Assembly (NCBI RefSeq): GCF_014192095.1
Contig: NZ_JACHXN010000014.1
Location: 1 to 64,000 of the forward strand
Length of the DNA stretch: 64,000 nucleotides
Reading direction: 5' to 3'
DNA from: Phyllobacterium trifolii
Lineage (GTDB): Bacteria > Pseudomonadota > Alphaproteobacteria > Rhizobiales > Rhizobiaceae
A program made the position numbers and the translations under genes. Below the pieces are notes generated by a model. The model saw only the letters and a program-made list of their open reading frames with translations, searched no databases and was not told the DNA's origin. Of the stretch, positions 1-9,966 are shown piece by piece. Each line of letters starts with the position of its first letter. Position 1 is the stretch's first letter.

Positions 1-124
1 CCGCGTCAGAGTCAGGGCCGCCTTGCAAACGTCCTGAAAAACCTCGCGCAGAGCGTCGAGGATGCTCAAACTCCGAGTTTTTCAACGATATCGGCGCAAA
101 GCGGCCATTCGAGGATCGGATCAT
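1..124 (-). CDS. Possible 5' end of an unknown gene, cut by window edge
   Basis: An ATG at 124 is preceded by AAGGAG with four bases between, just downstream of the exporter stop codon on the same strand, so a cotranscribed downstream gene is plausible. About 41 codons are open to the edge. The translation is Arg- and Ser-rich and I do not recognise it. The other two frames on this strand also give protein-like stretches, so a frameshifted or differently started gene is possible. No function can be assigned. Confidence 0.3.
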   Translation of the reverse strand, partial: MIRSSNGRFAPISLKNSEFEHPRRSARGFSGRLQGGPDSDA

Positions 125-139
125 TTCGCTCCTTCGATG

Positions 140-1717
140 TTAGGCATTTCTTCCAGATTTCCCCCATTTGGTCCTGTGGCCCCGAGCTCGGGAAGACCTC
201 GAACCGGGATGCCGCCGACCAATCGCCAGAACAGTGAGGAGCGCCCCGAGGAGGGCGAACGCGGCGCTCACCGCGAAAACCCACGTGACGGCTCCCGCAA
301 ACGCATCTTGGGCTATCATAAGCAAGACGTCGCCATTTTCCTTGGGGATTTGCCGCGCCGCGGTGACCGCACTTCCGAGTGTGTTGCGAGCCATCTCGAC
401 CGCCTCCACCGGCATCCCATCCAGCTGAGCATTGTTTACCCGGCTCCGATAAATCGCCGTAACAAGGCTGCCGAGGAGGGCAATGCCGAGCGCGCCCCCG
501 AACTCGCTACTGGTTTCGGCGATGCCGGAGGCCATACCGGCCTTCTCGGGTGGAACGGAGCCAACCATCATGTCGGTGGCCAAGGTGAAAACCGGTGCGA
601 GCCCCAGAGAGAAGACGGTGTAGCCGATGATAATTGTCGGGAGCGTGGCCAGCTCGCCGGCGCGGGTAAGAACTAAGAAACCCGCCGCCGCAAGTAAAAA
701 GCCTGTTGCCATCACGGATGTCGGCCGGCGTCCTTTGACGAGGAGCGGCGTCAGCATCGAGCCGGCAACGAAGGCGAGCCCTGAGGGTACGCTCCAGAGG
801 CCCGCCTCGAAAGGCGTGAGACCCAACACCAGTTGAAGAAACTGTGCGATGAACAAAAAAGCGCTGAAGGCAACGAAGAAACCGATCACATTGACGGCGA
901 GGGCGGCGCTGAAGGCCGGCTGACGGAACAGCTCTAGATCAATCAGGGGTTCGCGCAGTACCTTTTGGCGCCGGACAAACATGGCACCGAAGACCACGCC
1001 CGTTGCCACGCTCAAAAGCGTAACCCAATTAAAGCCGATTTCGGCCGCCTGCTTGATCCCGTAGATCACGGCAAGAACGGAAACGAGCGATAGGGCTGCG
1101 CTTATGATATCCAGCCGTCCGGCTTCAGGATCACGATATTCGGGTAGGTAAATTGGGCCAAGCACGAGCAGCAGCGCCATGATTGGAACCGCGATGAGGA
1201 ACACCGATCCCCACCAGAAATAGGTGAGTAGAACGCCGCCGACTAGCGGACCGATTGCGCCGCCGGCCGAAAAGCTGGCGATCCAGACGCCGATCGCAAA
1301 GGTCCGCTCGCGCTCGTCCAAGAACATGTTACGAATAAGGGAAAGTGTCGACGGGGCGAGTGTGGCGGCTGCAATGCCCAGCACGGCCCGGGCGGCTATG
1401 AGCATTGCTGCGCTGGTAGAAAAGGCGGCCAGCACTGAGGCCGCACCAAATGCCATGGCTCCAATCAGCAGCAGTTTGCGACGGCCGATACGGTCGCCCA
1501 AGCTCCCCATCGTGACAAGGCAGCCGGCGAGCAGAAAGCCATAAATATCCACGATCCACAGCAGTTGCGAGCTCGTTGGTTCAAGATCGGCGCTGAGATG
1601 CGGCGTTGCGAGGTTGAGGACCGTTAAGTCCATAGAATAGAGCAGGCAGGGCAGCGCGATCACGGCAAGCCCGAACCATTCGCGCCGCGTTGCTTTTGGG
1701 GGTCGAGTGGCTGTCAT
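140..1717 (-). CDS. MFS drug exporter, DHA2 (QacA/SmvA-like) family
   Basis: Inner-membrane proton antiporter expected to expel cationic drugs or biocides. The 525-residue protein matches the length of 14-helix DHA2 exporters (about 500-515). It has a clear MFS motif A after the second helix (GSLGDRIGRRKLL), an early membrane-embedded Asp-Thr (SMDLTVLNLATP, the D1 motif region), and many hydrophobic helices throughout. The start at 1717 (MTATRPPK) follows an AAAGGA ribosome binding site; the longer ORF to 1798 adds a basic, non-membrane leader that I judge non-coding. No regulator gene is visible next to it inside the window. The substrate cannot be read from the sequence. Confidence 0.85.
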   Translation of the reverse strand: MTATRPPKATRREWFGLAVIALPCLLYSMDLTVLNLATPHLSADLEPTSSQLLWIVDIYGFLLAGCLVTMGSLGDRIGRRKLLLIGAMAFGAASVLAAFSTSAAMLIAARAVLGIAAATLAPSTLSLIRNMFLDERERTFAIGVWIASFSAGGAIGPLVGGVLLTYFWWGSVFLIAVPIMALLLVLGPIYLPEYRDPEAGRLDIISAALSLVSVLAVIYGIKQAAEIGFNWVTLLSVATGVVFGAMFVRRQKVLREPLIDLELFRQPAFSAALAVNVIGFFVAFSAFLFIAQFLQLVLGLTPFEAGLWSVPSGLAFVAGSMLTPLLVKGRRPTSVMATGFLLAAAGFLVLTRAGELATLPTIIIGYTVFSLGLAPVFTLATDMMVGSVPPEKAGMASGIAETSSEFGGALGIALLGSLVTAIYRSRVNNAQLDGMPVEAVEMARNTLGSAVTAARQIPKENGDVLLMIAQDAFAGAVTWVFAVSAAFALLGALLTVLAIGRRHPGSRSSRARGHRTKWGKSGRNA

Positions 1718-2240
1718 GACGATCCTTTTGACAGACAGAGTTGACGTTCTCATCAGCCGGATACAGCGCTTAAGGGGCCGTGTGGCGCGTTTTTCCACCG
1801 CTATTCAGTGCTGGGTAGCTACACAGATTTCCCTCCCAGACAGGCAAGGTTAGAAATAGCGACGAGGTGACGAGGAAGTTAAGCGTTTCCAACATCGACA
1901 TGACATTTCCTTTCACAAGCACGCAACCAGCGCACTTAGTCGAACGACGATCCGCGCGGGGTTAATCCGACAACCCGATGATGCAACTGTGGTAACAGTG
2001 TTGTGATGTCCTCGCTAACACCGCACACATCTATGCGGTGCAATGCGGCCTTCCGCATCAGCCGCCTAGACTAAATCGTCACTCTTGTGGGAAGCTGTTC
2101 CGCGACGTGAAACTGATCTCTCGGAATTCCGGAGATTTAGGCATAAGCCGAAATGTGCCGTTATCGGGATTTTCAAAGGAACGTCTGTCCCATCAGCCGT
2201 CGCTAGGGTTGCAATAGGACGGCAGCGGACGCCAGAAAAC
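1718..2240. other. Gene-poor intergenic region with paired stem-loops
   Basis: No convincing gene. It must hold the promoter of the leftward exporter gene. Two neighbouring hairpins share a TGCGG core: CACCGCA/TGCGGTG near 2020-2042 and TGCGG-CCTT-CCGCA near 2046-2060. Neither has a T-run, so neither looks like an intrinsic terminator. The short ORFs here run into the terminator and tRNA and are not credible. Confidence 0.5.
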
Positions 2241-2269
2241 AAAAAAGCCCGGAAAACCGGGCTTTTTTT
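2241..2269 (-). terminator. Intrinsic terminator downstream of tRNA-Leu
   Basis: A near-perfect hairpin (AAGCCCGG-AAAA-CCGGGCTT) is flanked by A-run and T-run, so it works in either direction. It sits about 45 bases past the 3' end of the leftward tRNA-Leu and probably ends that transcript. Confidence 0.85.
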
Positions 2270-2311
2270 GTCTGATTTCAGTACCGTATTGGACGGTGTG
2301 AAATGGGAATT

Positions 2312-2396
2312 TGGTGCCCAGAAGAGGACTCGAACCTCCACGCCTTGCGGCACACGGACCTGAACCGTGCGCGTCTACCAATTCCGCCATCTGGGC
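2312..2396 (-). tRNA. tRNA-Leu (anticodon CAG)
   Basis: The complement folds as an 85-nt class II tRNA. The acceptor stem GCCCAGA pairs with TCTGGGC, the discriminator A is followed by an encoded CCA, the long variable arm is GC-rich as expected for Leu, and the T-loop reads GGTTCGAGTCC. The anticodon loop TTCAGGT gives anticodon CAG, reading CUG codons. Confidence 0.95.
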
Positions 2397-2574
2397 AGCG
2401 GGGTTCCATGTAAGGGGCGCTTCAGAGTCTGTCAATCCATTTGCCGGGGAATTCGTCAGCGATCGTCAGCTTCATGCCATGCCCGCCTGCAAACAGCGTT
2501 CTTCTGCGCTCCGGTGCTCGAAAACCACCGTTTTCGCCTGATGTGAATCTCGACAGAGCCTGGGCGTAGGCCGG

Positions 2575-3195
2575 TCAGCCCTCGAGAACTTCCTTGGAAG
2601 CGACTGTCGAATCCGCGTTGAGCTTGTAGACGATCGGAACGCCAGTCGCGATCTCCTGCTCGACGATCTCCTCGCCCGTCAGGCCCTCCAGCGCCATGAC
2701 CAGCGAGCGCAGGGAATTGCCATGCGCGACAATCAGCACATTTTCGCCGCGCAGCACGTGCGGCTGCACGTCGTGCATGTAATAGGGCCAGACGCGCGCA
2801 CCGGTATCGCGCAGGCTTTCACCGCCGGGCGGCGGAACGTCATAAGACCGGCGCCAGACATGCACCTGCTCTTCGCCCCATTTGACGCGAGCGTCGTCCT
2901 TGTTGAGGCCGGACAGGTCGCCATAATCGCGCTCGTTCAAGGCCTGGTCGCGGACTGTTTCAAGGCCGGTCTGGCCGATCTCTTCGAGAATGTGATCGAG
3001 GGTCGCCTCGGCGCGAGAAAGCACCGACGTAAAGGCGATGTCGAAATGCAAGCCCATGGCCTTCAGCCGCTGACCGGCATCCTTGGCTTCCTCGTGACCG
3101 AGCTCGGTCAGCGCGGGGTCGCGCCAGCCGGTGAAGAGGTTCTTCAAATTCCATTCGCTCTGGCCATGGCGGACAAGGACGAGGGTTCCGGACAT
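2575..3195 (-). CDS. gpmA: 2,3-bisphosphoglycerate-dependent phosphoglycerate mutase
   Basis: Interconverts 3- and 2-phosphoglycerate in glycolysis and gluconeogenesis. The 206-residue protein begins with the histidine-phosphatase signature VRHGQSEWN, whose His is phosphorylated, followed by NLFTGWRDP, typical of GpmA. The second catalytic His lies in the [11 protein letters not shown] motif (residues about 153-163). It is shorter than E. coli GpmA (250 residues), as in other alphaproteobacteria. It is last in the leftward ABC-dapB-gpmA operon, 24 bases past dapB. Confidence 0.95.
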   Translation of the reverse strand: MSGTLVLVRHGQSEWNLKNLFTGWRDPALTELGHEEAKDAGQRLKAMGLHFDIAFTSVLSRAEATLDHILEEIGQTGLETVRDQALNERDYGDLSGLNKDDARVKWGEEQVHVWRRSYDVPPPGGESLRDTGARVWPYYMHDVQPHVLRGENVLIVAHGNSLRSLVMALEGLTGEEIVEQEIATGVPIVYKLNADSTVASKEVLEG

Positions 3196-3219
3196 TGCAA
3201 ATTCTCCTGTTGATCGAAG

Positions 3220-4056
3220 CTATTGATTGAGGCCGAGAACGTCGGCCATGGAATAAAGGCCGGGTTTGCGGCTTCTGCCCCAAAGCGCTGCCTTGACGGC
3301 GCCGCGCGCGAATATCGTGCGATCTTCCGCATGGTGCGAAAGGGTGATGCGCTCGCCCTGGCCGGCAAGGATGACGGAGTGGTCGCCGACGACGGAGCCG
3401 CCGCGCAGCGCGGCAAAACCGATCGTGCCATTCTCGCGTGCGCCGGTATGACCGTCGCGCACCAGGACGCTGTGCTGGCCGAGCCCTATGTCGCGGCCTT
3501 CGGCGGCGGCTTCGCCCAGCAGCAACGCGGTGCCCGAGGGCGCATCAACCTTGTGCTTGTGGTGCATTTCAAGAATCTCGATATCGAAATCATCCGCGCC
3601 GAGCGCGCGCGCCGCCTGTTTGACGAGGACGGCGAGCAGATTGACGCCAAGGCTCATATTGCCGGATTTGATGACGACCGCATGACGGGCGGCTGCGGCA
3701 ATCTTGACCTCGTCCTCGCTTGTGCAGCCGGTCGTGCCGATGACGTGGACGATACGTGCCTGTGCCGCCAGCTCGGCAAACGCCACACTCGCGGCAGGCG
3801 TCGTGAAATCGAGCACGCCCTCGACGCCGGCAAACGCTGCTGCCGCGTCATCCGTGATCGAGACGCCAAGATTGCCGACGCCGGCAAGATCACCCGCATC
3901 ACTGCCGATATGGGGTGAGCCGGGCCGTTCAATGGCTCCGGCAAGTATCGCGCCGGGGGTGGCGTGGATCACGCGGATCAGCGTCTGGCCCATGCGCCCT
4001 GCTGCGCCGACAACGGCAAGTTTCATTGGCGTCGTGGGCTGTTCCGCTGGGCTCAT
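3220..4056 (-). CDS. dapB: 4-hydroxy-tetrahydrodipicolinate reductase
   Basis: Reduces hydroxy-tetrahydrodipicolinate to tetrahydrodipicolinate with NAD(P)H in lysine and meso-diaminopimelate synthesis. The 278-residue product has the Rossmann motif VVGAAGRMG near its start and the family signature [18 protein letters not shown], holding the catalytic His and the substrate-binding Lys. The start at 4056 overlaps the upstream ABC stop codon by four bases (ATGA). An inner ATG at 4026 (MKLAVVG) also fits the family. Coupling with an exporter gene and gpmA looks like genome economy rather than shared function. Confidence 0.95.
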   Translation of the reverse strand: MSPAEQPTTPMKLAVVGAAGRMGQTLIRVIHATPGAILAGAIERPGSPHIGSDAGDLAGVGNLGVSITDDAAAAFAGVEGVLDFTTPAASVAFAELAAQARIVHVIGTTGCTSEDEVKIAAAARHAVVIKSGNMSLGVNLLAVLVKQAARALGADDFDIEILEMHHKHKVDAPSGTALLLGEAAAEGRDIGLGQHSVLVRDGHTGARENGTIGFAALRGGSVVGDHSVILAGQGERITLSHHAEDRTIFARGAVKAALWGRSRKPGLYSMADVLGLNQ

Positions 4057-5885
4057 TCGGCTGGTCTCGCTATTCGATGTAGTATTTCTTCGCTGTCATC
4101 GATGATGGGCGACTCTTCCTTGCCCTGCAATTGATAGAAGCGGGCATAGACCCCGTTGGGACGGGCGAGCAACGTCTCGTGCACGCCTTCCTCCACAACG
4201 CGTCCGGCCTCCATGACGACGATATGGTCGGCGTTGACGATAGTCGACAGGCGGTGGGCGATGACGATCGTGGTACGCCCTTGCATGACGCGCTCCAGTG
4301 CCTGCTGCACGCGCTTTTCCGATTCATTGTCGAGTGCGGACGTCGCCTCGTCGAGAAGCAGGATGGATGCATTGCGGACGATGGCGCGGGCGATGGAAAG
4401 CCGCTGGCGCTGGCCGCCGGAAAGGGTCACGCCGTTCTCGCCGACTTCCGTGCCATAACTCTGAGGCTGCTGGCGGATGAACTCATCGGCGTTGGCGAGC
4501 TTTGCCGCCTCGATGATGTCCTCATCGGTCGCGTCCGGGCGGCCATAGCGGATATTGTCGGCGATCGTTCCTTCGAAGAGATAGGGCTGCTGCGAGACAT
4601 AGGCGATCGACTGGCGCAGCGAGCGCTTGCTGACATAGGCAATATCCTGCCCATCGACGAGGATACGTCCGCCATTGATATCGTAAAAGCGCTGGACCAG
4701 GCCAATCAGCGTCGATTTGCCGGCGCCGGAAGCGCCGATGATGGCTGTGGTCTTGCCGGCTTCCGCCGTAAAGCTGATGCCATGCAGCACCGGCACGCCA
4801 TTGCCATAGCTGAAGGTGACATTGTCGAATTGCACCTCGCCGCTCTGTACGGTGATTGGCACGGCGCCGATGCTGTCCGCCTGACGCGGCTCGATGTCGA
4901 GAATCTCGTAGATCATGCGGGCATTGACCAGCGAACGTTCGAGCCCAACCTGGACCCGCGCCAGACGGCGCACGGGATCATAGGCGAGGAGCACAGCCGT
5001 CATGAAGCCGAACATGGCGCCGGGCGGCTCGGCATTGTAGACAGCGCGGTAGCCTGTGTAGATGATCATCGAGGCGATTGCGATGCCGGCGATGAGCTCG
5101 GTTATTGGTGTCATGCGCTCCGAAACGCGGGCGATCTTGTTGGCGCGCTCCTCAGCCCGCTTGATCAACGCGCTGATCTTGATGCGCAGCTGGTCTTCCA
5201 TGGTGAACGCCTTGACGATGGCGATGCCCTGCGTCGCTTCCTGCATGGCGCCGAGCAGGTGCGAGTTCAGTGTCACGGATTCGCGGTGGATGCTGCGCAG
5301 GCGTCTCGCCAGATAGCGGACAACAAGGATCAGCGGCGGCCCGACGAGCAGCGCGATCAGCGACAGGAATGGGTCGAGCAGAACCATGCTCACGATGAGG
5401 GCGATCAGCGTAGGCACGTCCTTGGCAATGGTCGTAACGACAATATCCAAAAGCTCGCGCACGCCGCCAACGTTCTGGTTGATACGGGCGGCAAGCTGGC
5501 CGGAGCGTGTGTCATGGTAGAAGTCGAGGCCGAGCTTCATCAGGTGATCGAAGACACGGGCTTGATAACGCGCGACGATGTTATTGCCGATTCTCGCCAT
5601 CGTCACGGACTGGACATACGTTGCAATGCCGCGAATGACGAAAGCACCGAGAATGCCGAGACTGATCGGAAGAATGAGGTCTTCGCGGCGTTCGTAATAG
5701 ATCTTGTTGATCACGTCCTTGAAGATATAGGCGACGAAAGCCGTCGTGCAGGCAACCGCAAGCATGGCGACGATGGCAATGGCATAGGAAGAGCGGTGAT
5801 CGCGGACATTTTCGCCAAGAACCCGGCCGATGACGCGCTTCGCCTCGGATGGATCGATTTTCTTTTTCCTGGTCTGTTCGCTCAT
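4053..5885 (-). CDS. ABC exporter, fused membrane and ATPase domains (MsbA-like)
   Basis: A half-transporter expected to act as a homodimer in the inner membrane. About 610 residues: a six-helix type I exporter domain (roughly residues 25-330), then a nucleotide-binding domain with Walker [10 protein letters not shown], the signature LSGGQRQR, Walker [13 protein letters not shown] and the switch His in IVIAHRLST. The layout matches MsbA and related lipid or drug exporters; the substrate is unproven. The start at 5885 (MSEQTRKK) is the first ATG; four more codons could be added only by using a TTG. It leads the operon with dapB and gpmA. Confidence 0.88.
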   Translation of the reverse strand: MSEQTRKKKIDPSEAKRVIGRVLGENVRDHRSSYAIAIVAMLAVACTTAFVAYIFKDVINKIYYERREDLILPISLGILGAFVIRGIATYVQSVTMARIGNNIVARYQARVFDHLMKLGLDFYHDTRSGQLAARINQNVGGVRELLDIVVTTIAKDVPTLIALIVSMVLLDPFLSLIALLVGPPLILVVRYLARRLRSIHRESVTLNSHLLGAMQEATQGIAIVKAFTMEDQLRIKISALIKRAEERANKIARVSERMTPITELIAGIAIASMIIYTGYRAVYNAEPPGAMFGFMTAVLLAYDPVRRLARVQVGLERSLVNARMIYEILDIEPRQADSIGAVPITVQSGEVQFDNVTFSYGNGVPVLHGISFTAEAGKTTAIIGASGAGKSTLIGLVQRFYDINGGRILVDGQDIAYVSKRSLRQSIAYVSQQPYLFEGTIADNIRYGRPDATDEDIIEAAKLANADEFIRQQPQSYGTEVGENGVTLSGGQRQRLSIARAIVRNASILLLDEATSALDNESEKRVQQALERVMQGRTTIVIAHRLSTIVNADHIVVMEAGRVVEEGVHETLLARPNGVYARFYQLQGKEESPIIDDSEEILHRIARPAE

Positions 5886-5910
5886 TACAGGCGGCAACTC
5901 GCTGGTACTG

Positions 5911-5939
5911 AAAAATCCGGCAAGGCATTGCTCTTGCCG
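5911..5939 (-). terminator. Possible terminator or leader hairpin between glk and the ABC gene
   Basis: On the complement a 7-bp stem CGGCAAG/CTTGCCG with an 8-base loop is followed by GATTTTT. It lies about 100 bases past the glk stop and just before the ABC exporter start. It could end glk transcription or act in the exporter leader. Confidence 0.4.
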
Positions 5940-6040
5940 CTTATTCAGTCCCTATAGCGTTATTGATCCGGCTTGCCTATCGGTTTTGGCCGCGGTTTCG
6001 CAGGGAGTAGACGAGTGTTGCTCTTGTGCCGACCCTGGAT

Positions 6041-7069
6041 TTAGTCGCGCCGCCAGCGCCGTCCTTCAATGGAAACACCGAACCGGGTCGGTGTGCGCGC
6101 GAACGCGGATAGGCCGCTGAGCGCCGCGAGCGGATGCGTAATGACATAAACCGGCGTCTCACGCAGGATATCCCCGTGCGGCGCCTTGTCCTCGAAAGCC
6201 TTGCGGAACGCCGGATCCTTCAATGGCTCGATGATCTTCTGGACGATGCCGCCGGCAAGGTAAACGCCGCCGCGGGCCATGAATGTCAGGGCGAAATCAC
6301 CGGCAAGCCGGCCGAGATAGGTCACGAACAACGCCAGCGTTTCCTTGGCTTCCGCAGATTCTCCGGAAAGGCCGGCCGAAGTGATGTCGGCGGGCGTCTG
6401 CAGTGTCGCATCGGTGCCTGCAACCTTGCAGATCGCGCGATAGATATTCTGCAGGCCACGGCCGCAGAGCAGCTGTTCGCCAGAGATGCGCCCCTCGATA
6501 TGCTCGAGATGCGGAAAGATTTCGAGATCGCGCGGCGTGCGGGGCCCCATATCCACGTGGCCGCCTTCTCCCGGAACCGGAACCCAGCTTGAGCGTGCGC
6601 GGACCATGCCTGCCACCCCAAGGCCGGTGCCGGGTCCGAGCACGGCGCGGCTGCCATGCGGATCGCCTGCACCACCGCCAAGTTTTTCCAGATGCTTGGG
6701 TTCTAGCGAGACCACAGCGAGCGCCTGCGCCTCGAAATCGTTGAGCACGGTAATGTCGCGCAGGCCGAGCGTCTCCATCATCTGGTGCGGCTTGACCACC
6801 CAGGCGCAATTGGTGAGATCGATTTCGTCGCCTTCCACCGGTCCTGCGATGGCCAGGACCGCCGAACGCGGCTGGATCGAGGTGTGGTCTAGAATGGCGT
6901 TCTGGATCGCCTCGTCGATGGTCGGATAATCGGCTGTCTGCAGAACCGGAAATTCCTTCGGATCCGCATAGGCGTCGACCAGAATGGCAAATCGCGCATT
7001 GGTACCACCGATGTCACCAACCAGGATCGGAAACTTCATGATGTGGTCGGTATCTGCCTGTGTAACCAT
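6041..7069 (-). CDS. glk: Glucokinase
   Basis: ATP-dependent phosphorylation of glucose to glucose 6-phosphate in the cytoplasm. The 342-residue protein has the phosphate-binding motif [13 protein letters not shown] near the N terminus, a catalytic LNDFEAQA motif, GPGTGLG for phosphate binding, and PGEGGHVD typical of bacterial Glk. The start at 7069 overlaps the mgsA stop as TAATG, showing translational coupling. An inner ATG at 7039 (MKFPILVG) sits closer to the usual family start. Confidence 0.94.
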   Translation of the reverse strand: MVTQADTDHIMKFPILVGDIGGTNARFAILVDAYADPKEFPVLQTADYPTIDEAIQNAILDHTSIQPRSAVLAIAGPVEGDEIDLTNCAWVVKPHQMMETLGLRDITVLNDFEAQALAVVSLEPKHLEKLGGGAGDPHGSRAVLGPGTGLGVAGMVRARSSWVPVPGEGGHVDMGPRTPRDLEIFPHLEHIEGRISGEQLLCGRGLQNIYRAICKVAGTDATLQTPADITSAGLSGESAEAKETLALFVTYLGRLAGDFALTFMARGGVYLAGGIVQKIIEPLKDPAFRKAFEDKAPHGDILRETPVYVITHPLAALSGLSAFARTPTRFGVSIEGRRWRRD

Positions 7070-7488
7070 TATCGCTTCCCTAATGTATTTTCCGCTGCGT
7101 CATCGCGCAGCAAACCTCGCTTTTGCACCAGAACCTCGGCAGTCGCCCGGTTCAAGGCCATCGGAATATCGTAGACGCTTGCGAGCCGCATCAGCGCCTT
7201 GACGTCGACATCATGCGGCATGGGAGACAGCGGGTCGACAAAGAAAATCAATCCGTCGATCTTTCCCTCGGCAATCAACGCACCGATCTGCTGGTCGCCG
7301 CCGAGCGGTCCGCTCTTGACTCGCGTGATGGTCAGTGAAGGACAAGCTTCCTGAACGAGCCCGCCTGTCGTGCCCGTGGCAACGATCGTGCAAGGTGCAA
7401 GCAACCTTTCATAGGTGCGAGCAAAATCCACCATGTCGTCCTTTTTCTGATCATGCGCTATCAGCGCGAGGCGAAATGGCTGTGTCAT
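7069..7488 (-). CDS. mgsA: Methylglyoxal synthase
   Basis: Converts dihydroxyacetone phosphate to methylglyoxal plus phosphate, a bypass relieving sugar-phosphate stress. The 139-residue product has the family landmarks: IALIAHD-type N terminus ([10 protein letters not shown]), the phosphate-binding ATGTTGG, the catalytic [12 protein letters not shown] loop and the [15 protein letters not shown] stretch. It is translationally coupled to glk, so one transcript sets glucose entry and a trioses-phosphate overflow route. Confidence 0.95.
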   Translation of the reverse strand: MTQPFRLALIAHDQKKDDMVDFARTYERLLAPCTIVATGTTGGLVQEACPSLTITRVKSGPLGGDQQIGALIAEGKIDGLIFFVDPLSPMPHDVDVKALMRLASVYDIPMALNRATAEVLVQKRGLLRDDAAENTLGKR

Positions 7489-7567
7489 GAAAACTCTGTA
7501 TCGGGTCCAACCCTAAATCGATTGAAACCCTATACTCAATTCATGACGGCATGAAAAGACCGGGACG

Positions 7568-7601
7568 AAAAAAGACCTTGGCTGCAAACAGCGGTTGCAG
7601 C
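7568..7601 (-). terminator. Possible terminator after mepA
   Basis: On the complement GCTGCAA/TTGCAGC forms a stem, followed after seven bases by six T residues. The gap between stem and T-run is longer than in classical intrinsic terminators. Confidence 0.35.
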
Positions 7602-7603
7602 GC

Positions 7604-8620
7604 CTATTGGCCCTGAACCGGTAGGTTGTCGGGCGCCTCTTCGTCGTCAGGTTCTGCGACCGACGCAGGCGGATTTCCGACGGACGCGGGCTGGGCCGCC
7701 TTGCCACGGACGCCGTAGGTCACTTCCTCGACAGATTTCGGGCCGGGCGCCTCCAGCACCTGCGCGCACTGCTTCGGCAGAGCAGACAGCATCATGACCT
7801 TTGGCTTGACCGGCTTCTTCGGTGGCGGCGCCTTTCTCCACGGTTCATCGGTAAACCACCATGCGAGGGGCTTGCCGCATCCATCGTCACTGCCCGTCGG
7901 TTGTTGCGGCGTGCAATTGGGTGAACCCGGCTGGCATTTTATTCGGATATGGAAGTGGTAGAAGTGGCCCCAATAGGGTCTAACTTTGGCGAGCCAGCTG
8001 CGATCACCCTGTACCGTATCGCAGAGTTGCTTCTTGATGCCGGGATGGACGAATATACGCTCGACTTCCGGATAGGTTGCGGCTGTCTTCAACAGGGCCG
8101 TGCGCGAGGCGGTCCATTTTTGCGGATCGACGTAGAGTGTATCGCCCTTGAGCATCGAGGTTGCAGAAACCGTCTCCCGCTCTTGGTCGGTGAAGCGTCT
8201 CTTCGGCATCGGCGTCAGCCAGATATCGGCATCGAGGCCAATCTGGTGCGACGCATGGCCGGTGATCATCGGTCCACCGCGCGGCTGCGAGATATCGCCG
8301 ATCAGCAATCCATTCCAATTCGCCTTGACGGCGGCGTCGCGAGACAGTCTTTCGATCAGGCTGATCATGTAGGGATTGCCCCAGCGGCGATTGCGCGACA
8401 GGCGCATGACCTGCCAGGTCGGACCGTCCGTCGGAAGGGCGACGCCACCGGCCAGGCAGCCCTTGGCATAGAAACCCACGGATTGCGCCTTGCCGACGGT
8501 GGGCAAGGTCTGCGCCCCGAACAATTGCTTGGCGGGACCGTCGACCGCCACGGCATCGACGGCGCTGGTGAACGAAATGAGCAAGCCGAGCGCGAGACGC
8601 AACAAGGGTTTCGATTTCAT
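7604..8620 (-). CDS. mepA: Penicillin-insensitive murein endopeptidase (peptidase M74)
   Basis: Periplasmic zinc endopeptidase cutting D-alanyl-meso-diaminopimelate cross-links in peptidoglycan. 338 residues from the ATG at 8620, starting with a signal peptide (MKSKPLLRLALGLLISF) that ends in Ala-rich sequence. M74 landmarks are GGPMITGHASHQIGLDADIW, with zinc ligands His and Asp, and the C-terminal HFYHFHIRIKCQ ligand motif. The ORF stays open upstream to 8956 but would overlap the divergent dehydrogenase, so that part is rejected. The C-terminal 80 residues after the catalytic domain are Pro- and Lys-rich and look disordered. Confidence 0.92.
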   Translation of the reverse strand: MKSKPLLRLALGLLISFTSAVDAVAVDGPAKQLFGAQTLPTVGKAQSVGFYAKGCLAGGVALPTDGPTWQVMRLSRNRRWGNPYMISLIERLSRDAAVKANWNGLLIGDISQPRGGPMITGHASHQIGLDADIWLTPMPKRRFTDQERETVSATSMLKGDTLYVDPQKWTASRTALLKTAATYPEVERIFVHPGIKKQLCDTVQGDRSWLAKVRPYWGHFYHFHIRIKCQPGSPNCTPQQPTGSDDGCGKPLAWWFTDEPWRKAPPPKKPVKPKVMMLSALPKQCAQVLEAPGPKSVEEVTYGVRGKAAQPASVGNPPASVAEPDDEEAPDNLPVQGQ

Positions 8621-8744
8621 GATTTGCCATTCCCACAAGTGACCGCGATAAATTGAGTCGCCGATCCGGGCTTTATGATGGCCAGATTCGCTGCAAAGTC
8701 GCAATATGGCGCGGTGAACAACTGCGAATCGAACGGAGCGTCCC

Positions 8745-9785
8745 ATGAGAGCTGTCATTTTCGAGCAATTCGGCGAGACGCCCGATGTGCGGACAGTAGA
8801 TGACCCCTCGCCAGCGGCAAGGGGCGTGGTCATCAAGGTCGAGGCGACTGGCCTGTGCCGCAGCGACTGGCATGGCTGGATGGGGCACGATGCCGATATC
8901 GTCCTGCCGCATGTGCCGGGACACGAACTGGCCGGGACCGTGCAGGCTGTCGGCAAGCACGTGACGCAATGGAAGATCGGTCAGCGCGTCACCGTGCCCT
9001 TCGTCGGCGGCTGCGGCCATTGTTTCGAGTGCAATTCCGGCAACCATCAGGTGTGTGAAAACCAGTTCCAGCCTGGGTTCACTGCCTGGGGTTCCTTCGC
9101 GGAATATGTTGCGGTGGATTTTGCCGATACCAATCTTGTCGCGCTGCCCGATACGCTGGATTTTGCCACGGCGGCAAGCCTCGGCTGCCGCTTCGTTACC
9201 TCGTTTCGCGCTGTCGTCGATCAGGCAAGGGTCAAGCCGGGTGAATGGGTAGCGGTGCATGGCTGCGGCGGCATTGGTCTTTCGGCGATCATGATCGCGA
9301 CGGCGATGGGTGCCAATGTTATCGCCATCGACCTGACCGAAGAGAAACTTGCCTTCGCCCGTGAGCTTGGCGCCGTTGCGACGATAAATGGCCGCGAGAG
9401 GCAGGATGTGATCGGTGCGGTGCGGGAAATCACCAAGGGCGGTGCGCATGTCTCTATAGATGCGCTCGGCCATCCTTCGACCTGTTTCAACTCCATTGCC
9501 AATCTGCGCCGCCGCGGCCGCCACGTGCAGGTGGGGCTGATGCTTGGCGACCACGCGCATCCGCCGATCCCGATGGACAAGGTCATCGCGCATGAGCTCG
9601 AGATCTATGGCAGTCACGGCATGCAGGCATTCCGCTACAAGGCGCTGATGGACATGCTTGAAACGGAGAAACTGCAGCCGCAAAAGCTGATCGGCAAGGA
9701 GATCACGCTGGATGATGCCCCCGCCGCGCTGATGGCGATGGATCGCTTCGAGGGATTGGGGATCAACGTGATAACGCGGTTCTAG
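8745..9785 (+). CDS. Zinc-dependent medium-chain alcohol dehydrogenase
   Basis: NAD(P)-dependent oxidoreductase of the MDR superfamily. 346 residues. Catalytic zinc ligands appear as [11 protein letters not shown] and the PGHELAG motif. The four-Cys structural zinc lobe is [16 protein letters not shown]. The nucleotide fold has [11 protein letters not shown], followed by an acidic residue in [10 protein letters not shown] that suggests NAD preference. GGAG lies upstream of the ATG. Transcribed divergently from mepA, so it has its own promoter within 8621-8744. Substrate unknown; the sequence resembles the YugK/AdhP-type alcohol dehydrogenases in general layout only. Confidence 0.88.
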   Translation: MRAVIFEQFGETPDVRTVDDPSPAARGVVIKVEATGLCRSDWHGWMGHDADIVLPHVPGHELAGTVQAVGKHVTQWKIGQRVTVPFVGGCGHCFECNSGNHQVCENQFQPGFTAWGSFAEYVAVDFADTNLVALPDTLDFATAASLGCRFVTSFRAVVDQARVKPGEWVAVHGCGGIGLSAIMIATAMGANVIAIDLTEEKLAFARELGAVATINGRERQDVIGAVREITKGGAHVSIDALGHPSTCFNSIANLRRRGRHVQVGLMLGDHAHPPIPMDKVIAHELEIYGSHGMQAFRYKALMDMLETEKLQPQKLIGKEITLDDAPAALMAMDRFEGLGINVITRF

Positions 9786-9830
9786 AGACCTTTGCCAATC
9801 CACCCTGACGGACTTCCAATGCGCAGTCCT

Positions 9831-9957
9831 TTACCCTCCCCCTTGTGGGGAGGGTGGCTGCAAAGCAGCCGGGAGGGGTTTTGAGACTTCGGCTGTTGCG
9901 AAAGAAAGACCCCTCCCCGTCGCTGCGCTCCGTCCCTCCCCACAAGGGGGAGGGTAG
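9831..9957. repeat. REP-like composite palindromic element (copy 1)
   Basis: Two 21-bp palindromes of the CCCTCCCC-N5-GGGGAGGG type (9834-9854 and 9934-9954), with spacers CTTGT and ACAAG, face each other around a core that pairs over much of its length (GGGAGGGGTTTT / ACCCCTCCCC). It lies between two convergent genes. The same unit recurs at 13731 (full copy) and as single palindromes at 36330 and 12009. Confidence 0.9.
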
Positions 9958-9966
9958 CGGGCCGCA

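Noticed and set aside
2085-2435. Open frames on both strands of 92-95 residues across the terminator and tRNA-Leu
   Set aside because: They run through a clear tRNA and terminator and have no coding-like composition.
4131-5957. A 608-residue open frame on the + strand
   Set aside because: It is the antisense shadow of the ABC exporter gene, whose Walker and signature motifs on the opposite strand are unambiguous.
8621-8956. N-terminal extension of the MepA reading frame
   Set aside because: It would overlap the divergent alcohol dehydrogenase gene, has no signal-peptide logic, and the inner ATG is followed by a good signal peptide.
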